A stretch of 64,000 bases of DNA from Methylophilaceae bacterium (GCA_018398995.1 CP073759.1:1566311-1630310); one strand, 5' to 3'; positions 27,458-37,959 are shown, numbered from the stretch's first letter. Numbers and translations: made by a program. Notes: generated by a model not told the origin, from the sequence alone.

Positions 27458-29062
27458 TTATTGCACCAAACGAGCCGCTTCAATTGCTACTTTATACAGT
27501 CTTGTTTCTTCTGGCTCACTGATGCGTATACCCGTGCTCACTTGCCCACGTCTGCCCGCTTCAATTATCCCCCTAATTTGCAAGGGATTGCTCCGCGATA
27601 AGGCGCGTCCCGTTTGCGCGTCATACCGAATAACACGCACCTGAACGTTTTCAATTGGAAGTGTAGTATTGTTTTGCACGATGGCAATTAAATGGCCGCG
27701 GTTATCCGCAAGCACGCCAGATTGTAAATATTGATTGGGGTTGCGAGGGAAATCAAGACGCATTGCCCGAAAAGACGCCTCTTTGCCAATATCGGAATTG
27801 GAGCTTGCTGCCACTTGATAATGCTGTAGTGCAAGACGGGTATCCCCACGTTCTTCTGCAATTTGACCAAGAAACGCATGGCCTGGCGCTGTTGGTAATA
27901 ATTCATTTGCTCGCTTTAAATAGGGCTCTGCTTCTTTTTTTTTGCCCATATTAAATAATGCGATGCCACTTTGAATGTGTGGTTTGAAGTAATCTGGCTG
28001 CATATTAATCGCTTTGGCATAGAAGCCCAAAGCAGTTTCAGATTGATTTTGCGTGAGTGCAATATCCCCTAATAGCTCCTGAAAACGCGCTTCACGTGGC
28101 TCACCAGCAATCGCCTTTTTGGCTAATGCGCTCGCTGTTGATAGATCACCTTTTTTTAGTGCCAGCAAAGCCTCGTCGTAAGCTTTATAAGCTGGTTGCG
28201 TTGCTTTTAAATACGCCACTTTTTTTGCATAAGTTTCTTGACCAATTTCTCCACCCGCACCTATCGTGGCAAGTGTCGCTTGATTATCCACTACGCGTTT
28301 TGGAGACGGCGGATGGCTCGCAAACAGACCGCTAATAAAGTCACTTTTTTTATCTTGGCTAAGCCGGACAAACGTTTCTTGCAAGCGCACTGCGGCACTA
28401 GGATCATAACCTGCTTTTTTCATGTACTGCATGCCATAAAAGTCAGATTCGCTCTCGGCATCGCGACCATACTTACTGGAAATTAACTGCGCACCAAGCT
28501 GAGAACCACCAACGATAAGGTTAGCATAGTCCGAATTTTGCGCACCAATACCAACGGCAATCATAGCGCCTTGTAAAAAGATGCCGCGCTCCATACTTTT
28601 TGCCCCATGGCGCGCAGCAGCATGTACAATTTCGTGCCCCATCACTGCAGCAAGCTCTGCCTCGCTATTCAGTTCGTAAAGTAGTCCACGATTAAATGCA
28701 ATCTTGCCACCAGGCATCGCCCAAGCGTTTGGAACAGAGTCATTAATCACCACGAACTCATAAGGCAAATCTGGGCGATCAGAAACGGCGGCTAATCGTT
28801 TGCCAATGTTTTGTACATAAGCGGTTAGTTCTGGGTCAAGTATGTAATCCCCACCCTGTGACTGACGTGTTGGTGAGTAGTTTTGCGTGCCAATTGCAAT
28901 TTCTTTTTGTTGAGAAACAAACTGGAACTCTGTTTTTTTGGTGACAGGATTGGTACCACAACTCACCAACACAAGTGATGCAATAAAAATAATTGCGAGC
29001 CTAGCATATTGTTGGCACTGCGCTTTGATGAAGAATGCCCTTTTAAAGGGGATTGTTTTCAT
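27458..29062 (-). CDS. M48-family metalloprotease lipoprotein with TPR repeats (BepA-like)
   Basis: A 534-aa periplasmic, probably outer-membrane-anchored, zinc protease that likely assists outer-membrane protein quality control. A lipobox-like LVSC (C35) ends the signal. HEIVH (143-147) binds zinc, with the downstream acidic ligand near AESESDFYG (201-209). C-terminal TPR-type helices span about 255-420 and a beta-rich tail about 440-534. That layout matches BepA (YfgC). The ATG at 29060-29062 leaves a 13-bp gap to fur; the longer reading would overlap fur. Confidence 0.85.
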   Translation of the reverse strand: MKTIPFKRAFFIKAQCQQYARLAIIFIASLVLVSCGTNPVTKKTEFQFVSQQKEIAIGTQNYSPTRQSQGGDYILDPELTAYVQNIGKRLAAVSDRPDLPYEFVVINDSVPNAWAMPGGKIAFNRGLLYELNSEAELAAVMGHEIVHAAARHGAKSMERGIFLQGAMIAVGIGAQNSDYANLIVGGSQLGAQLISSKYGRDAESESDFYGMQYMKKAGYDPSAAVRLQETFVRLSQDKKSDFISGLFASHPPSPKRVVDNQATLATIGAGGEIGQETYAKKVAYLKATQPAYKAYDEALLALKKGDLSTASALAKKAIAGEPREARFQELLGDIALTQNQSETALGFYAKAINMQPDYFKPHIQSGIALFNMGKKKEAEPYLKRANELLPTAPGHAFLGQIAEERGDTRLALQHYQVAASSNSDIGKEASFRAMRLDFPRNPNQYLQSGVLADNRGHLIAIVQNNTTLPIENVQVRVIRYDAQTGRALSRSNPLQIRGIIEAGRRGQVSTGIRISEPEETRLYKVAIEAARLVQ

Positions 29063-29075
29063 CTCGCTATTTGGT

Positions 29076-29516
29076 TTATTCTTTCGAGCAGTTCTCAGAA
29101 TTTCCATTACAAACGCCATAAATAATCAGTGAGTGTTCTTGAATTTTAAATCCACGCGACTCTGCTGCTTCTCGCTGTCTACGTTCAATTTCTTCATCGT
29201 AAAACTCTTCTACTTTTCCACATTTAACACAAACGATATGATCGTGATGGCCGCCTGCGTTTAATTCGAAAACAGCTTTGCCACTTTCAAAATGATGCCG
29301 TACGAGTAGTCCAGCATCTTCAAATTGTGTGAGCACTCGATATACAGTGGCTAAACCAACATCATCACCAGCATTCAGTAACACCTTGTAAACATCCTCT
29401 GCAGACAAATGCCGTTCATCACTTTTTTCAAAGAGCTCTAGTATTTTTAGCCTAGGTAGTGTTGCTTTTAGCCCGGCATTTTTTAAATCTTTTTGATCAT
29501 GCATAATTTTACTCAT
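29076..29516 (-). CDS. fur: Ferric uptake regulator Fur
   Basis: Fe2+-dependent repressor. The 146-aa protein has an N-terminal winged helix ([17 protein letters not shown]... [17 protein letters not shown]) and a metal-binding dimerisation domain with [18 protein letters not shown] (H90, H91, H93, C96, C99) and a second cysteine pair, C136/C143. It diverges from bamE across 86 bp; fur next to bamE is a conserved beta/gammaproteobacterial arrangement. Two start codons (29516 and 29504) are possible. Confidence 0.95.
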   Translation of the reverse strand: MSKIMHDQKDLKNAGLKATLPRLKILELFEKSDERHLSAEDVYKVLLNAGDDVGLATVYRVLTQFEDAGLLVRHHFESGKAVFELNAGGHHDHIVCVKCGKVEEFYDEEIERRQREAAESRGFKIQEHSLIIYGVCNGNSENCSKE

Positions 29517-29602
29517 TTCTCGAACTTTTTAGTTTTAGGCTTTTCGCCATCGTGTTATATTAACGGCAATTCAGGCATCTGTCTCCCTTAACATTTAAAA
29601 CG

Positions 29603-30691
29603 ATGAAAACTATGAACAATAATCTAAAATTTCTCACATTGTTGATGATGGTAACAGTTGTTGGTTGTGGCGGTGAACGTACAATTAAGCCTTTTAAGCT
29701 GGAGATACAACAAGGGAATGTCGTGACTTCCGAGATGTTGCTCAAATTGCGACCCGGCATGACTAAATCACAAGTGCAATTTATTCTTGGTACACCATTA
29801 TTAGTTGATAGCTTTCACACTGACCGATGGGATTACTTCTATCAATTACGCAAGCAAGGTGAGATTGTGAGTCAACGGCGTGTTATTTTAGATTTTGATG
29901 GAGACGCATTGGCGCGTGTGCGCGGTGATGTTGTGCCACAAGGAACGAATATTGACGCACTTGTGCAGCAAGCGCAATCTGCGCCTAAGCCAGCTATGCC
30001 CATTACCGAAACAGATGAAAATGTAGGGTTGGTGACAACACCAATAGAAGCGCCATTAATAGAATCTGAACAATCAGTGACTTCCTCAGAAGCGATTTTG
30101 ACAGAAAGCGCAACGGTAGCACCAGTGACAGAGGCCACTAAAGTGGAGTCAACTGCTGAGGTGATGCCAACTATGGAAGCGGCTGAAGCAGCTGTCAACC
30201 CGGAACTGTCCTCATTAGCCGAGACGGAGAGAGTTGAAGCGACAGCCGATTCCGTCGTTCAAGCAGAGCAAGAAGTGATTGAGATGCCTGTTGCTAGCGT
30301 ACCAACAGTTGAATCGACACCTTTGCAAGCGAGCACAAATCTAGACGCACCAATTGATACGCCCGTAGAGAAGCGCTATGAATCGGCAATGCAAGAAGTT
30401 GATATGGCGGCTGAAGCGGAGCGTGCAGTACCGGTGTTAGTGGAATCCACAAATATTGTGAGACCTAAACTAAAAATGGATAGAGTCATGGTTCCTGCGC
30501 CACCTGAGGTAAGGTCGAGGTATCGTGTCACCCCTACGCAATCTGCAATTCCAACGCCGCCTGTAATGGGTGATGAGGCTAATTCAGAAAAAGCGAAGAT
30601 GCAACAACGCGCTCAGAAACAACAAGATTCGTTGCGAAATGAAGAAGAACCAGGTTTTTTTGAGCGCACATTGAAAATGATAGGTTTTTAA
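29603..30691 (+). CDS. bamE: Outer-membrane assembly lipoprotein BamE with unusually long C-terminal extension
   Basis: BAM-complex accessory lipoprotein. The signal ends VTVVGC (C22). The SmpA/OmlA domain (about 35-115) shows LRPGMTKSQVQFILGTP, RWDYFYQ and ILDFDGDAL. Residues about 120-362 are a low-complexity tail rich in E, A, V, T and P, with a basic/proline segment (about 285-325) and a terminal amphipathic FFERTLKMIGF. BamE is usually about 110-180 aa, so the tail roughly doubles it; it reads in frame without interruption. Next gene dapB starts 6 bp later. Confidence 0.88.
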   Translation: MKTMNNNLKFLTLLMMVTVVGCGGERTIKPFKLEIQQGNVVTSEMLLKLRPGMTKSQVQFILGTPLLVDSFHTDRWDYFYQLRKQGEIVSQRRVILDFDGDALARVRGDVVPQGTNIDALVQQAQSAPKPAMPITETDENVGLVTTPIEAPLIESEQSVTSSEAILTESATVAPVTEATKVESTAEVMPTMEAAEAAVNPELSSLAETERVEATADSVVQAEQEVIEMPVASVPTVESTPLQASTNLDAPIDTPVEKRYESAMQEVDMAAEAERAVPVLVESTNIVRPKLKMDRVMVPAPPEVRSRYRVTPTQSAIPTPPVMGDEANSEKAKMQQRAQKQQDSLRNEEEPGFFERTLKMIGF

Positions 30692-30697
30692 TCGCAC

Positions 30698-31501
30698 ATG
30701 AATATGAAAGTTGTTATTACTGGTGCTTCTGGCCGCATGGGTGTTGCGCTCTTAGAAGGTATTTTTGCTGATGAAGGGCTTACTTTACACGCGGCTATTG
30801 ATCGTCCAAATAGTACACAGATTGGCCAAGATGCTGGGGCCTCATTTGGGCTGGCAACGGGCGTAAAAGTTACTAGCGATGTAGCTGGTGCCTTGCAAGA
30901 TGCGGATGTATTGATTGATTTTACGCGCCCTGAAGCTGCCATGGAGTATTTGGCAGCATGTCAGCATGCTGGCGTAAAAATGGTGATTGGTACAACGGGT
31001 TTTAGCGAACAGGAAAAAGCACTTATTAAAGGCGCTTCAAATAAAAATGCAGTAGTGTTTGCGCCAAATATGAGTGTGGGTGTGACCTTATTGATTAATC
31101 TTGTCGAGCAAGCCGCTCGGGTATTAAATGAGGGATATGACATTGAAGTAGTGGAAATGCATCACCGTCATAAAGTTGATGCGCCTTCTGGAACGGCCTT
31201 GCGTTTAGGTGAGGCGGCTGCTCAGGGCCTGTGTCAAGATCTAAAAGATTGTGCAGTGTATGCGCGTGAAGGCGTGACTGGCGAACGTGAGGCTGGAAAA
31301 ATTGGTTTTGCAACCTTACGCGGTGGCGATGTTGTTGGTGACCACACTGTCATTTATGCAGGTACTGGCGAGCGAGTAGAAATTACACATAAAGCCAGCA
31401 GCAGAGCCACCTTTGCATTGGGGGCGCTAAGAGCGGCTAAATTTTTGGCTGATAAGCCAACAGGTTTGTTTGATATGAGAGATGTACTTGGTTTACGGTA
31501 A
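30698..31501 (+). CDS. dapB: 4-hydroxy-tetrahydrodipicolinate reductase
   Basis: Second committed step of lysine/diaminopimelate synthesis, NAD(P)H-dependent. The 267-aa protein has VVITGASGRMG (5-15), VIGTTGF, FAPNMSVGVT and the catalytic EMHHRHKVDAPSGTA motif. The length is typical. Co-directional with bamE (6-bp gap) and the DUF2238 gene. Confidence 0.96.
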   Translation: MNMKVVITGASGRMGVALLEGIFADEGLTLHAAIDRPNSTQIGQDAGASFGLATGVKVTSDVAGALQDADVLIDFTRPEAAMEYLAACQHAGVKMVIGTTGFSEQEKALIKGASNKNAVVFAPNMSVGVTLLINLVEQAARVLNEGYDIEVVEMHHRHKVDAPSGTALRLGEAAAQGLCQDLKDCAVYAREGVTGEREAGKIGFATLRGGDVVGDHTVIYAGTGERVEITHKASSRATFALGALRAAKFLADKPTGLFDMRDVLGLR

Positions 31502-31509
31502 GTGTTGAA

Positions 31510-32154
31510 TTGACCATTGATTTATCACCACCTAAAAAGCGATATGCTGACTTTTTACTATCGCTATCAGTGCTATTTCTTATTTTCTTTGTTTGGTCGG
31601 CAATCTATCCGCTTGATCGGCTTACCTGGTTGTTGGAGGTAATGCCAACACTCATTGCTTTGCCAGTGCTGTTGCTTACCTATCAAAAATTTCCCCTCAC
31701 ACCATTGCTCTATATCTTGATATTAGTGCATGCCATTATTTTGCTGATTGGCGCGCATTACACTTATGCAGAAGTGCCCTTATTTAATTGGTTAAGAGAT
31801 TACTTCGACTTAAGCCGCAACTATTACGATAGGCTAGGCCATTTTGCCCAAGGATTTATTCCTGCCATGATTGCGCGTGAGGTCTTGTTGCGCAAACGCG
31901 TAGTAAAAGAAGAAAGCTGGTTATTTTTTATCGTCTGTTGCATTTGTCTGAGTATTAGTGCCAGTTATGAATTTATTGAATGGTGGGTTGCGGTAGCTGC
32001 TGGTGGGTCAGCAGAGGCTTTTCTCGGTACACAAGGCGATGTCTGGGATACACAATGGGATATGTTCACTGCTCTAGTGGGTTCAGCTTGCGCACAAATA
32101 TTTCTGAATGGTTGCCATAATCAACAACTTGCTAAGCTTGAAAGGGCAGTCTAA
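31510..32154 (+). CDS. DUF2238 (YjdF-like) inner-membrane protein
   Basis: A 214-aa protein with about five to six membrane helices and conserved polar motifs NYYDRLGHFAQGF, SASYEFIEWW and GTQGDVWDTQWDM. These match the YjdF/DUF2238 family of unknown function. It starts with TTG at 31510, 8 bp after dapB, with a weak ribosome-binding site, so translation may depend on coupling. The 3' end of the gene contains the carA -35 element. Confidence 0.8.
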   Translation: MTIDLSPPKKRYADFLLSLSVLFLIFFVWSAIYPLDRLTWLLEVMPTLIALPVLLLTYQKFPLTPLLYILILVHAIILLIGAHYTYAEVPLFNWLRDYFDLSRNYYDRLGHFAQGFIPAMIAREVLLRKRVVKEESWLFFIVCCICLSISASYEFIEWWVAVAAGGSAEAFLGTQGDVWDTQWDMFTALVGSACAQIFLNGCHNQQLAKLERAV

Positions 32155-32166
32155 TTCCGCTATAAT
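32138..32166 (+). promoter_or_regulatory. Strong sigma-70 promoter for carAB
   Basis: TTGAAA (32138-32143), a 17-bp spacer and a perfect TATAAT (32161-32166). The -35 lies inside the last codons of the DUF2238 gene. Transcription from about 32173 would give a leader of roughly 118 nt to the carA TTG, with a hairpin (32180-32210) at its very start. Confidence 0.75.
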
Positions 32167-32179
32167 TCGGCAATTCTTG

Positions 32180-32210
32180 AAACGGGAAGAGTACACCACT
32201 TTTCCCGTTT
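32180..32210 (+). terminator. Hairpin in the carAB leader / terminator of the dapB unit
   Basis: A 13-bp stem (32180-32192 with 32198-32210, one G-U pair) with a 5-nt loop ACACC; the outer arm ends AAACGGGAA/TTCCCGTTT and is followed by TGC rather than a long U-run. It can terminate the upstream unit or attenuate transcripts from the promoter 14 bp upstream; sequence alone cannot decide. Confidence 0.6.
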
Positions 32211-32290
32211 TGCATGTCTAGCGCCAGCATTCATGATTGACTGTTGCAAAGCGCGCGAAAAAAACGAAACTGAATATTAAGGAGTCACAA

Positions 32291-33439
32291 TTGTCGCAGA
32301 CACGCCCTGTAAAAAAGACACAAGCGATACTGGTGTTGGCAGATGGAACAGTGTTTCGAGGCACTTCAATTGGCGCTTCAGGACATACCGTTGGCGAGGT
32401 GGTTTTTAATACCTCAATGACAGGTTATCAAGAAATTCTTACCGATCCTTCCTATACTGAGCAAATTGTCACCCTGACTTATCCCCATATCGGCAATACG
32501 GGTGTGAATAGTGAAGATGTAGAATCGGGTCAAGTATGTGCATCTGGGCTAGTGATTCGCGATCTGCCCTTATTAGCAAGTAATTTTAGAAGTGAGCAAA
32601 CGCTTTCAGCCTATTTAACAGCAAACAATATTGTTGCGATTGCTGATATTGATACGCGTAAGTTGACGCGTATATTGAGAGAGAAGGGTGCGCAAGCGGG
32701 CTGTATTTTGGTTGGCGATGATAATGAAAAGGCACTTTCGTTAGCAACAGCATTCCCAGGTTTGGCTGGTATGGATTTGGCGAAAGTAGTGAGCTGTCAA
32801 TCCGCTTATGAGTTTCAAGATGGCGAGTGGGTGCTTGGTGAGGGCTTTGTTTCACCCAAAAATAAACCTTTTCATGTGGTGGCGTTTGATTATGGGGTTA
32901 AGCGAAATATTTTGCGTATGCTCGTTTCACGCGGCTGTAAAGTGACTGTTTTGCCTGCACAAGCAACAGCTGATGATGCATTAAGTTATCAACCGGATGG
33001 TATCTTTTTGTCTAATGGCCCTGGAGACCCTGAGCCGTGTGATTATGCGATTAAAACAATTGGTGACTTGCTGAATGCACAGTTACCAATGTTTGGTATT
33101 TGTCTGGGGCATCAATTGTTGGCTTTGGCTAGCGGCGCAAAAACAATGAAAATGAAATTTGGACATCATGGCGCTAATCACCCAGTGCAGGATGTAGAGA
33201 GTAAACGCGTCTATATTACTAGTCAAAATCACGGCTTTGCGGTGGATAAGAGCAGCTTGCCTGCTCATGTAAAAGTGACACATATCTCTTTATTTGATGG
33301 CAGTTTGCAAGGCATTGCACTGACAGACAAGCCAGCTTTTAGTTTTCAGGGACACCCTGAGGCAAGTCCTGGACCAACAGAAATGTCTTATTTGTTTGAC
33401 CGCTTCATTAGCATGATGCAAGAAAGGAAGGCTAGCTAA
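32291..33439 (+). CDS. carA: Carbamoyl-phosphate synthase small subunit (glutaminase)
   Basis: Hydrolyses glutamine and channels ammonia to CarB for carbamoyl phosphate, feeding pyrimidines and arginine. The 382-aa protein has an N-terminal CPSase domain ([11 protein letters not shown]..., [13 protein letters not shown]) and a class I amidotransferase with FGICLGHQ (C271) and QGHPEASPG (H355, E357). I chose TTG at 32291 because AAGGAG lies exactly 6 nt upstream; a longer reading from TTG 32237 lacks such a site. The stop overlaps the carB start by 1 nt. Carbamoyl phosphate is also the donor for the carbamoyltransferase at 8228. Confidence 0.95.
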   Translation: MSQTRPVKKTQAILVLADGTVFRGTSIGASGHTVGEVVFNTSMTGYQEILTDPSYTEQIVTLTYPHIGNTGVNSEDVESGQVCASGLVIRDLPLLASNFRSEQTLSAYLTANNIVAIADIDTRKLTRILREKGAQAGCILVGDDNEKALSLATAFPGLAGMDLAKVVSCQSAYEFQDGEWVLGEGFVSPKNKPFHVVAFDYGVKRNILRMLVSRGCKVTVLPAQATADDALSYQPDGIFLSNGPGDPEPCDYAIKTIGDLLNAQLPMFGICLGHQLLALASGAKTMKMKFGHHGANHPVQDVESKRVYITSQNHGFAVDKSSLPAHVKVTHISLFDGSLQGIALTDKPAFSFQGHPEASPGPTEMSYLFDRFISMMQERKAS

Positions 33440-36400
33440 TGGCTAAGCGTACAGATATAAAATCAATTTTAATTATTGGTGCAGGTCCAATTGTGATTGG
33501 GCAGGCATGTGAGTTTGATTATTCAGGCGCGCAAGCATGTAAGGCGCTTCGCGAAGAAGGCTACCGCGTTATTTTAGTCAACTCTAATCCAGCCACCATC
33601 ATGACCGACCCTGAAATGGCTGATGCTACTTACATTGAGCCAATTACATGGCAAGTGGTTGAGAAGATTATTGAAAAAGAAAAACCAGATGCCTTGTTGC
33701 CAACGATGGGTGGGCAAACAGCACTTAACTGTGCATTAGATTTAGATAAGCACGGTGTACTAAAGAAACACCAGGTGGAATTAATTGGCGCATCTAAAGA
33801 GGCCATTGATAAGGCAGAGGATCGGCAAAAGTTTAAAGAGGCTATGACCAAAATTGGGTTGGGTTCAGCCAAGTCAGCGATTGCGCACAGTATGGAAGAA
33901 GCGCTGCAAGTGCAAGCCAATATTGGCTATCCCGCTATTATTCGTCCTTCTTTTACAATGGGCGGTAGCGGTGGTGGTATTGCGTATAACCGTGAAGAAT
34001 TTGTTGAGATTTGTGAGCGTGGTTTAGAGGCATCGCCAACCAATGAATTACTGATTGAAGAGTCGATGCTCGGCTGGAAAGAGTACGAGATGGAGGTGGT
34101 GCGTGATTCAGCAGACAATTGCATTATTATTTGCTCCATTGAAAACTTGGATCCAATGGGGGTGCACACTGGCGATTCGATTACGGTTGCGCCTGCGCAA
34201 ACCTTGACTGATAAAGAATATCAAATCATGCGTAATGCCTCACTAGCAGTTTTACGTGAAATTGGTGTCGATACCGGTGGCTCTAATGTGCAGTTTGCGA
34301 TTAATCCAGATGATGGGCGAATGATCGTGATTGAGATGAATCCGCGAGTATCGCGCTCATCGGCGTTGGCTTCCAAAGCTACGGGTTTCCCGATTGCCAA
34401 AGTTGCAGCTAAGTTGGCTGTTGGTTATACATTGGACGAACTGAAGAATGACATCACAGGCGGTCAAACGCCTGCTTCTTTCGAGCCTTCCATTGATTAC
34501 GTTGTTACCAAGATTCCGCGCTTTGCTTTTGAGAAATTCCCTCAAGCCGATAGCCGTTTAACAACGCAAATGAAATCTGTGGGAGAGGTAATGGCAATTG
34601 GCGGTCATTTCCAAGAATCCTTCCAAAAAGCGTTGCGAGGTCTTGAAGTAGGTGTTGATGGATTAGATTCATTGACAACTGATATCGATTTAATTGCCAA
34701 AGAGCTGGGTGAGCCACGATCAGAGCGTATTTGGTATGTGGGCGATGCGTTTAGAGCAGGCATGAGTGCAGAAGCCGTTTATAATATTTCCAAAATTGAT
34801 CCTTGGTTCTTGGCGCAAATAGAAGATTTAATTAAACAAGAAAAAGCACTCCATGGTAAACACATTGCTGATTTAGACAGAGATGCCTTGTATCAACTCA
34901 AAAGGGCGGGTTTTTCAGATAAACGCTTAGCCACATTGTTAGATACTGATCAACACGCAGTTCGCGCTTATCGACAAGCGCTAAATGTGCGACCAGTTTA
35001 TAAAAGGGTTGATACCTGCGCGGCTGAGTTTGCCACCAATACCGCTTATATGTACTCAAGTTACGCAGAAGAGTGTGAATCAAACCCGAGCGATAAGAAG
35101 AAAATCATGGTGCTTGGCGGAGGGCCCAACCGTATTGGTCAAGGTATTGAGTTTGATTATTGCTGTGTGCACGCCGCTTTTGCAATGCGAGAAGATGGCT
35201 ACGAAACGATTATGGTGAACTGTAACCCTGAAACCGTTTCAACCGATTATGATACTTCTGATCGATTGTACTTTGAGCCAGTCACATTGGAAGACGTGCT
35301 GGAGATTGTTCACCTAGAAAAACCAGAGGGCGTGATTGTTCAGTACGGTGGCCAAACACCGTTAAAACTGGCGCGCGCTTTAGAAAAAGCAGGCGTGCCA
35401 ATTATTGGTACAAGCCCTGATGCGATTGACCGTGCAGAAGACCGCGAACGATTCCAAAAAATGTTAAGCGAGCTTGGTCTGAAACAACCGCCTAATCGTA
35501 CGGCACGCGCACCAGAAGAGGCGCTTCGTCTAGCAGCTGAAATTGGTTATCCTTTGGTTGTGCGTCCAAGTTATGTGCTTGGTGGCCGTGCAATGGAAAT
35601 TGTCCAGGAGCAAAGTCAGTTAGAACGCTATATGCGTGAAGCAGTAAAAGTCTCTAATGACTCACCGGTTTTACTTGATCGATTTCTTAATGACGCATTG
35701 GAAATTGATGTTGATGCCATTTGCGATGGTGAGAATGTTGTTATCGGCGGCATTATGCAACATGTTGAACAAGCGGGTGTTCACTCTGGTGATTCTGCAT
35801 GCTCGTTACCACCTTACAGTTTGAGTAAAGCATTACAAGATGAGTTGCGTGTGCAAACGGTGATGATGGCAAAAGCATTGGGTGTGAAAGGGTTGATGAA
35901 TGTGCAGTTTGCGATTCAAGGTACGACGGTTTATGTGTTAGAAGTGAATCCACGTGCCTCACGTACCGTCCCGTTTGTTTCTAAGGCTTGTGGTTTGCAG
36001 TTGGCAAAAATTGCAGCCCGTTGTATGGTGGGACAAAGTTTGCAGTCACAAGGGATTACCAAAGAGATAATACCGCCTTATTTTTCAGTTAAAGAAGCGG
36101 TATTTCCATTCATTAAATTTCCAGGTGTAGATACCATTTTGGGTCCTGAAATGAAATCGACTGGCGAGGTAATGGGTGTTGGGGCTACTTTTGCAGAAGC
36201 ATTTGTTAAATCTCAATTGGGCGCATCAATAAAATTACCGCAAGCAGGTAAAGCGTTTATTAGTGTTCGTAATGAAGATCATCAAAATGTTGTTGATATT
36301 GCAAAGGATTTACAGCAGTTAGGTTTTGAATTGCTTGCAACAAAGGGGACGGCTAGAGCCTTGATGCAAAATGGATTGTCGGTCAAAGCAGTTAATAAAG

Positions 36401-36642
36401 TTGCAGAGGGTCGTCCGCATGTGGTGGATATGATTAAGAACAATGAAGTTGATTTTATTGTCAACGTGACAGAAGATAAAAAAGCTGTGGCAGATTCATA
36501 CGAAATCCGACATAGTGCTTTGCAAAATAAAGTCACGTATTACACTACATTGGCAGGCGCAAAAGCTGCCTGTATTGGTATGGCGTATATGCAAGAGTTG
36601 CAAGTAGAGTCTATTCAAGACTTGCACAAAAAGCTTGTGTAA
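33439..36642 (+). CDS. carB: Carbamoyl-phosphate synthase large subunit
   Basis: Synthesises carbamoyl phosphate from bicarbonate, ammonia and two ATP. The 1067-aa protein has two homologous ATP-grasp halves: [18 protein letters not shown] at the N-terminus and [15 protein letters not shown] at about 556, each followed by NPETV- or NPATI-type motifs. The C-terminal allosteric domain is about 935-1067. The length is typical. Translationally coupled to carA. Followed by a terminator at 36670. Confidence 0.98.
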   Translation: MAKRTDIKSILIIGAGPIVIGQACEFDYSGAQACKALREEGYRVILVNSNPATIMTDPEMADATYIEPITWQVVEKIIEKEKPDALLPTMGGQTALNCALDLDKHGVLKKHQVELIGASKEAIDKAEDRQKFKEAMTKIGLGSAKSAIAHSMEEALQVQANIGYPAIIRPSFTMGGSGGGIAYNREEFVEICERGLEASPTNELLIEESMLGWKEYEMEVVRDSADNCIIICSIENLDPMGVHTGDSITVAPAQTLTDKEYQIMRNASLAVLREIGVDTGGSNVQFAINPDDGRMIVIEMNPRVSRSSALASKATGFPIAKVAAKLAVGYTLDELKNDITGGQTPASFEPSIDYVVTKIPRFAFEKFPQADSRLTTQMKSVGEVMAIGGHFQESFQKALRGLEVGVDGLDSLTTDIDLIAKELGEPRSERIWYVGDAFRAGMSAEAVYNISKIDPWFLAQIEDLIKQEKALHGKHIADLDRDALYQLKRAGFSDKRLATLLDTDQHAVRAYRQALNVRPVYKRVDTCAAEFATNTAYMYSSYAEECESNPSDKKKIMVLGGGPNRIGQGIEFDYCCVHAAFAMREDGYETIMVNCNPETVSTDYDTSDRLYFEPVTLEDVLEIVHLEKPEGVIVQYGGQTPLKLARALEKAGVPIIGTSPDAIDRAEDRERFQKMLSELGLKQPPNRTARAPEEALRLAAEIGYPLVVRPSYVLGGRAMEIVQEQSQLERYMREAVKVSNDSPVLLDRFLNDALEIDVDAICDGENVVIGGIMQHVEQAGVHSGDSACSLPPYSLSKALQDELRVQTVMMAKALGVKGLMNVQFAIQGTTVYVLEVNPRASRTVPFVSKACGLQLAKIAARCMVGQSLQSQGITKEIIPPYFSVKEAVFPFIKFPGVDTILGPEMKSTGEVMGVGATFAEAFVKSQLGASIKLPQAGKAFISVRNEDHQNVVDIAKDLQQLGFELLATKGTARALMQNGLSVKAVNKVAEGRPHVVDMIKNNEVDFIVNVTEDKKAVADSYEIRHSALQNKVTYYTTLAGAKAACIGMAYMQELQVESIQDLHKKLV

Positions 36643-36669
36643 AATAAACTAGTTGAATCAATCGTATAA

Positions 36670-36703
36670 AAACCACGCTCAGGCGAGTGTGGTTTATTTT
36701 TTA
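36670..36703 (+). terminator. Rho-independent terminator after carB
   Basis: A 10-bp stem with one wobble pair (36670-36679 with 36686-36695, AAACCACGCT/AGTGTGGTTT), a 6-nt loop and ATTTTTT. It separates carAB from greA, which begins 15 bp later and therefore needs read-through or a nearby promoter. Confidence 0.85.
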
Positions 36704-36717
36704 TAAAGGTTTGTTGT

Positions 36718-37200
36718 ATGGCAGTGAATCAAATTCCAGTAACGCTACGTGGTGCAGGCTTGCTTAAAGAAGAGTTGCAACGGTTAAGGTCTGAAGATAG
36801 ACCCAATGTTATTCAAGCAATTGCAGAAGCCAGAGCGCAAGGTGACTTGTCTGAAAATGCGGAGTATGAAGCTGCTAAAGAAAAGCAAAGTTTTATTGAG
36901 GGGCGTATTGCAGAATTAGAAAGTAAACTTTCTAATATGCAGGTTATTGATCCTTCTACATTAAATGCTGAAGGCCGTGTTGTTTTTGGCGCAACAGTGC
37001 GATTTGAAGACTTGGATACAAATGATGTCAAAATCTACCAAATCGTTGGTGAAGATGAAGCGGATATAAAGTCAGGAAAAATATCAATTGCTTCCCCTAT
37101 TGCGCGCGCATTAATTGGCAAGCATGAAGGCGATATTGCAGAAGTCTCTGCGCCTGGCGGTATTAAAGAATACGAAGTGATTGAAGTGTCGTACGTCTAA
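36718..37200 (+). CDS. greA: Transcript cleavage factor GreA
   Basis: Rescues backtracked RNA polymerase by stimulating transcript cleavage. The 160-aa protein has an N-terminal coiled coil with GDLSENAEYEAAKEKQSFIEGRI (acidic tip D/E residues) and a C-terminal FKBP-like domain. AAAGG precedes the ATG. The DUF4149 gene follows 3 bp later, a typical betaproteobacterial pairing. Confidence 0.96.
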   Translation: MAVNQIPVTLRGAGLLKEELQRLRSEDRPNVIQAIAEARAQGDLSENAEYEAAKEKQSFIEGRIAELESKLSNMQVIDPSTLNAEGRVVFGATVRFEDLDTNDVKIYQIVGEDEADIKSGKISIASPIARALIGKHEGDIAEVSAPGGIKEYEVIEVSYV

Positions 37201-37203
37201 CTT

Positions 37204-37647
37204 ATGTTACGTCAATTCACAGCACTGCTGATTACTTTTTGGGTTGGCGGTCTATGGGTAACGGGGGTAATTGCCAGTATTTTGTTTGATGCGATTGATG
37301 ACAGACAGTTAGCGGGCAATGTTGCAGGTCAATTATTTGAGATGGTAAGTTATATAGGAATAGCCAGCGGATTGCTTTTGCTTGCTCAACGTTTTATTGC
37401 GTTTGGCGTCCAAAGCCTTACACAACGTTACGTATGGATTATCATGAGCATGGTCCTACTTATATTAGTCGGCTATTTTGGTGTTCAGTCACACCTTGCT
37501 CAATTAAAAGAAAATGCTTACCCGATTGATGTCATGCAAAGCGTTTATGCCGGACAGTTTGCCGCATGGCACGGTGTTTCTGGGGTTATTTACCTGATTG
37601 AGTGCTTGCTAGGTGCGATGCTTGTAATACTTGCTTGGCGTGAGTAA
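37204..37647 (+). CDS. DUF4149 four-helix membrane protein
   Basis: A 147-aa protein with four predicted helices (about 5-27, 47-68, 76-97, 120-144) and short loops. The N-terminus FTALLITFWVGGLWVTG and the location directly after greA match the DUF4149 family. Function unknown. The 3' end is 3 bp from the convergent yhbY gene. Confidence 0.72.
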   Translation: MLRQFTALLITFWVGGLWVTGVIASILFDAIDDRQLAGNVAGQLFEMVSYIGIASGLLLLAQRFIAFGVQSLTQRYVWIIMSMVLLILVGYFGVQSHLAQLKENAYPIDVMQSVYAGQFAAWHGVSGVIYLIECLLGAMLVILAWRE

Positions 37648-37650
37648 GCG

Positions 37651-37959
37651 CTATAGTTTGGGAATATGAATTTTGTTTTTCTCTTTAATGCTGTCACTAG
37701 CACGATAAATGACCAGTTGCTTACCGATATGATGTACAGGAATGGCATTTGTGGTTTCACAAATTGACTGGTACATGGTTTTGCGTGCTTCACGATCATC
37801 GCCAGCGACTTTTATTTTAATCAATTCATGCGCATTAAGGTTGATATCAACTTCTTTAATAATATTGTCTGTTAAGCCTTGGTTGCCAATCATTACAACA
37901 GGGCTGAGAGTATGGGCTAAACCACGCAAATGACTGATTTGTTTTGGATTTAATTTCAT
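37651..37959 (-). CDS. yhbY: CRS1/YhbY-type RNA-binding protein (ribosome assembly)
   Basis: A 102-aa single CRM domain. LNPKQISHLRGLAHTLSPVV leads into VMIGNQGLT (GxxG loop), then INLNAHELIKIKV. In E. coli YhbY associates with pre-50S particles. It diverges from rlmE across 65 bp and is convergent with DUF4149. Confidence 0.93.
   Translation of the reverse strand: MKLNPKQISHLRGLAHTLSPVVMIGNQGLTDNIIKEVDINLNAHELIKIKVAGDDREARKTMYQSICETTNAIPVHHIGKQLVIYRASDSIKEKNKIHIPKL

Noticed and set aside
32237-32290. carA start at TTG 32237
   Set aside because: No ribosome site there; TTG 32291 has AAGGAG at 6 nt and gives normal CarA length.
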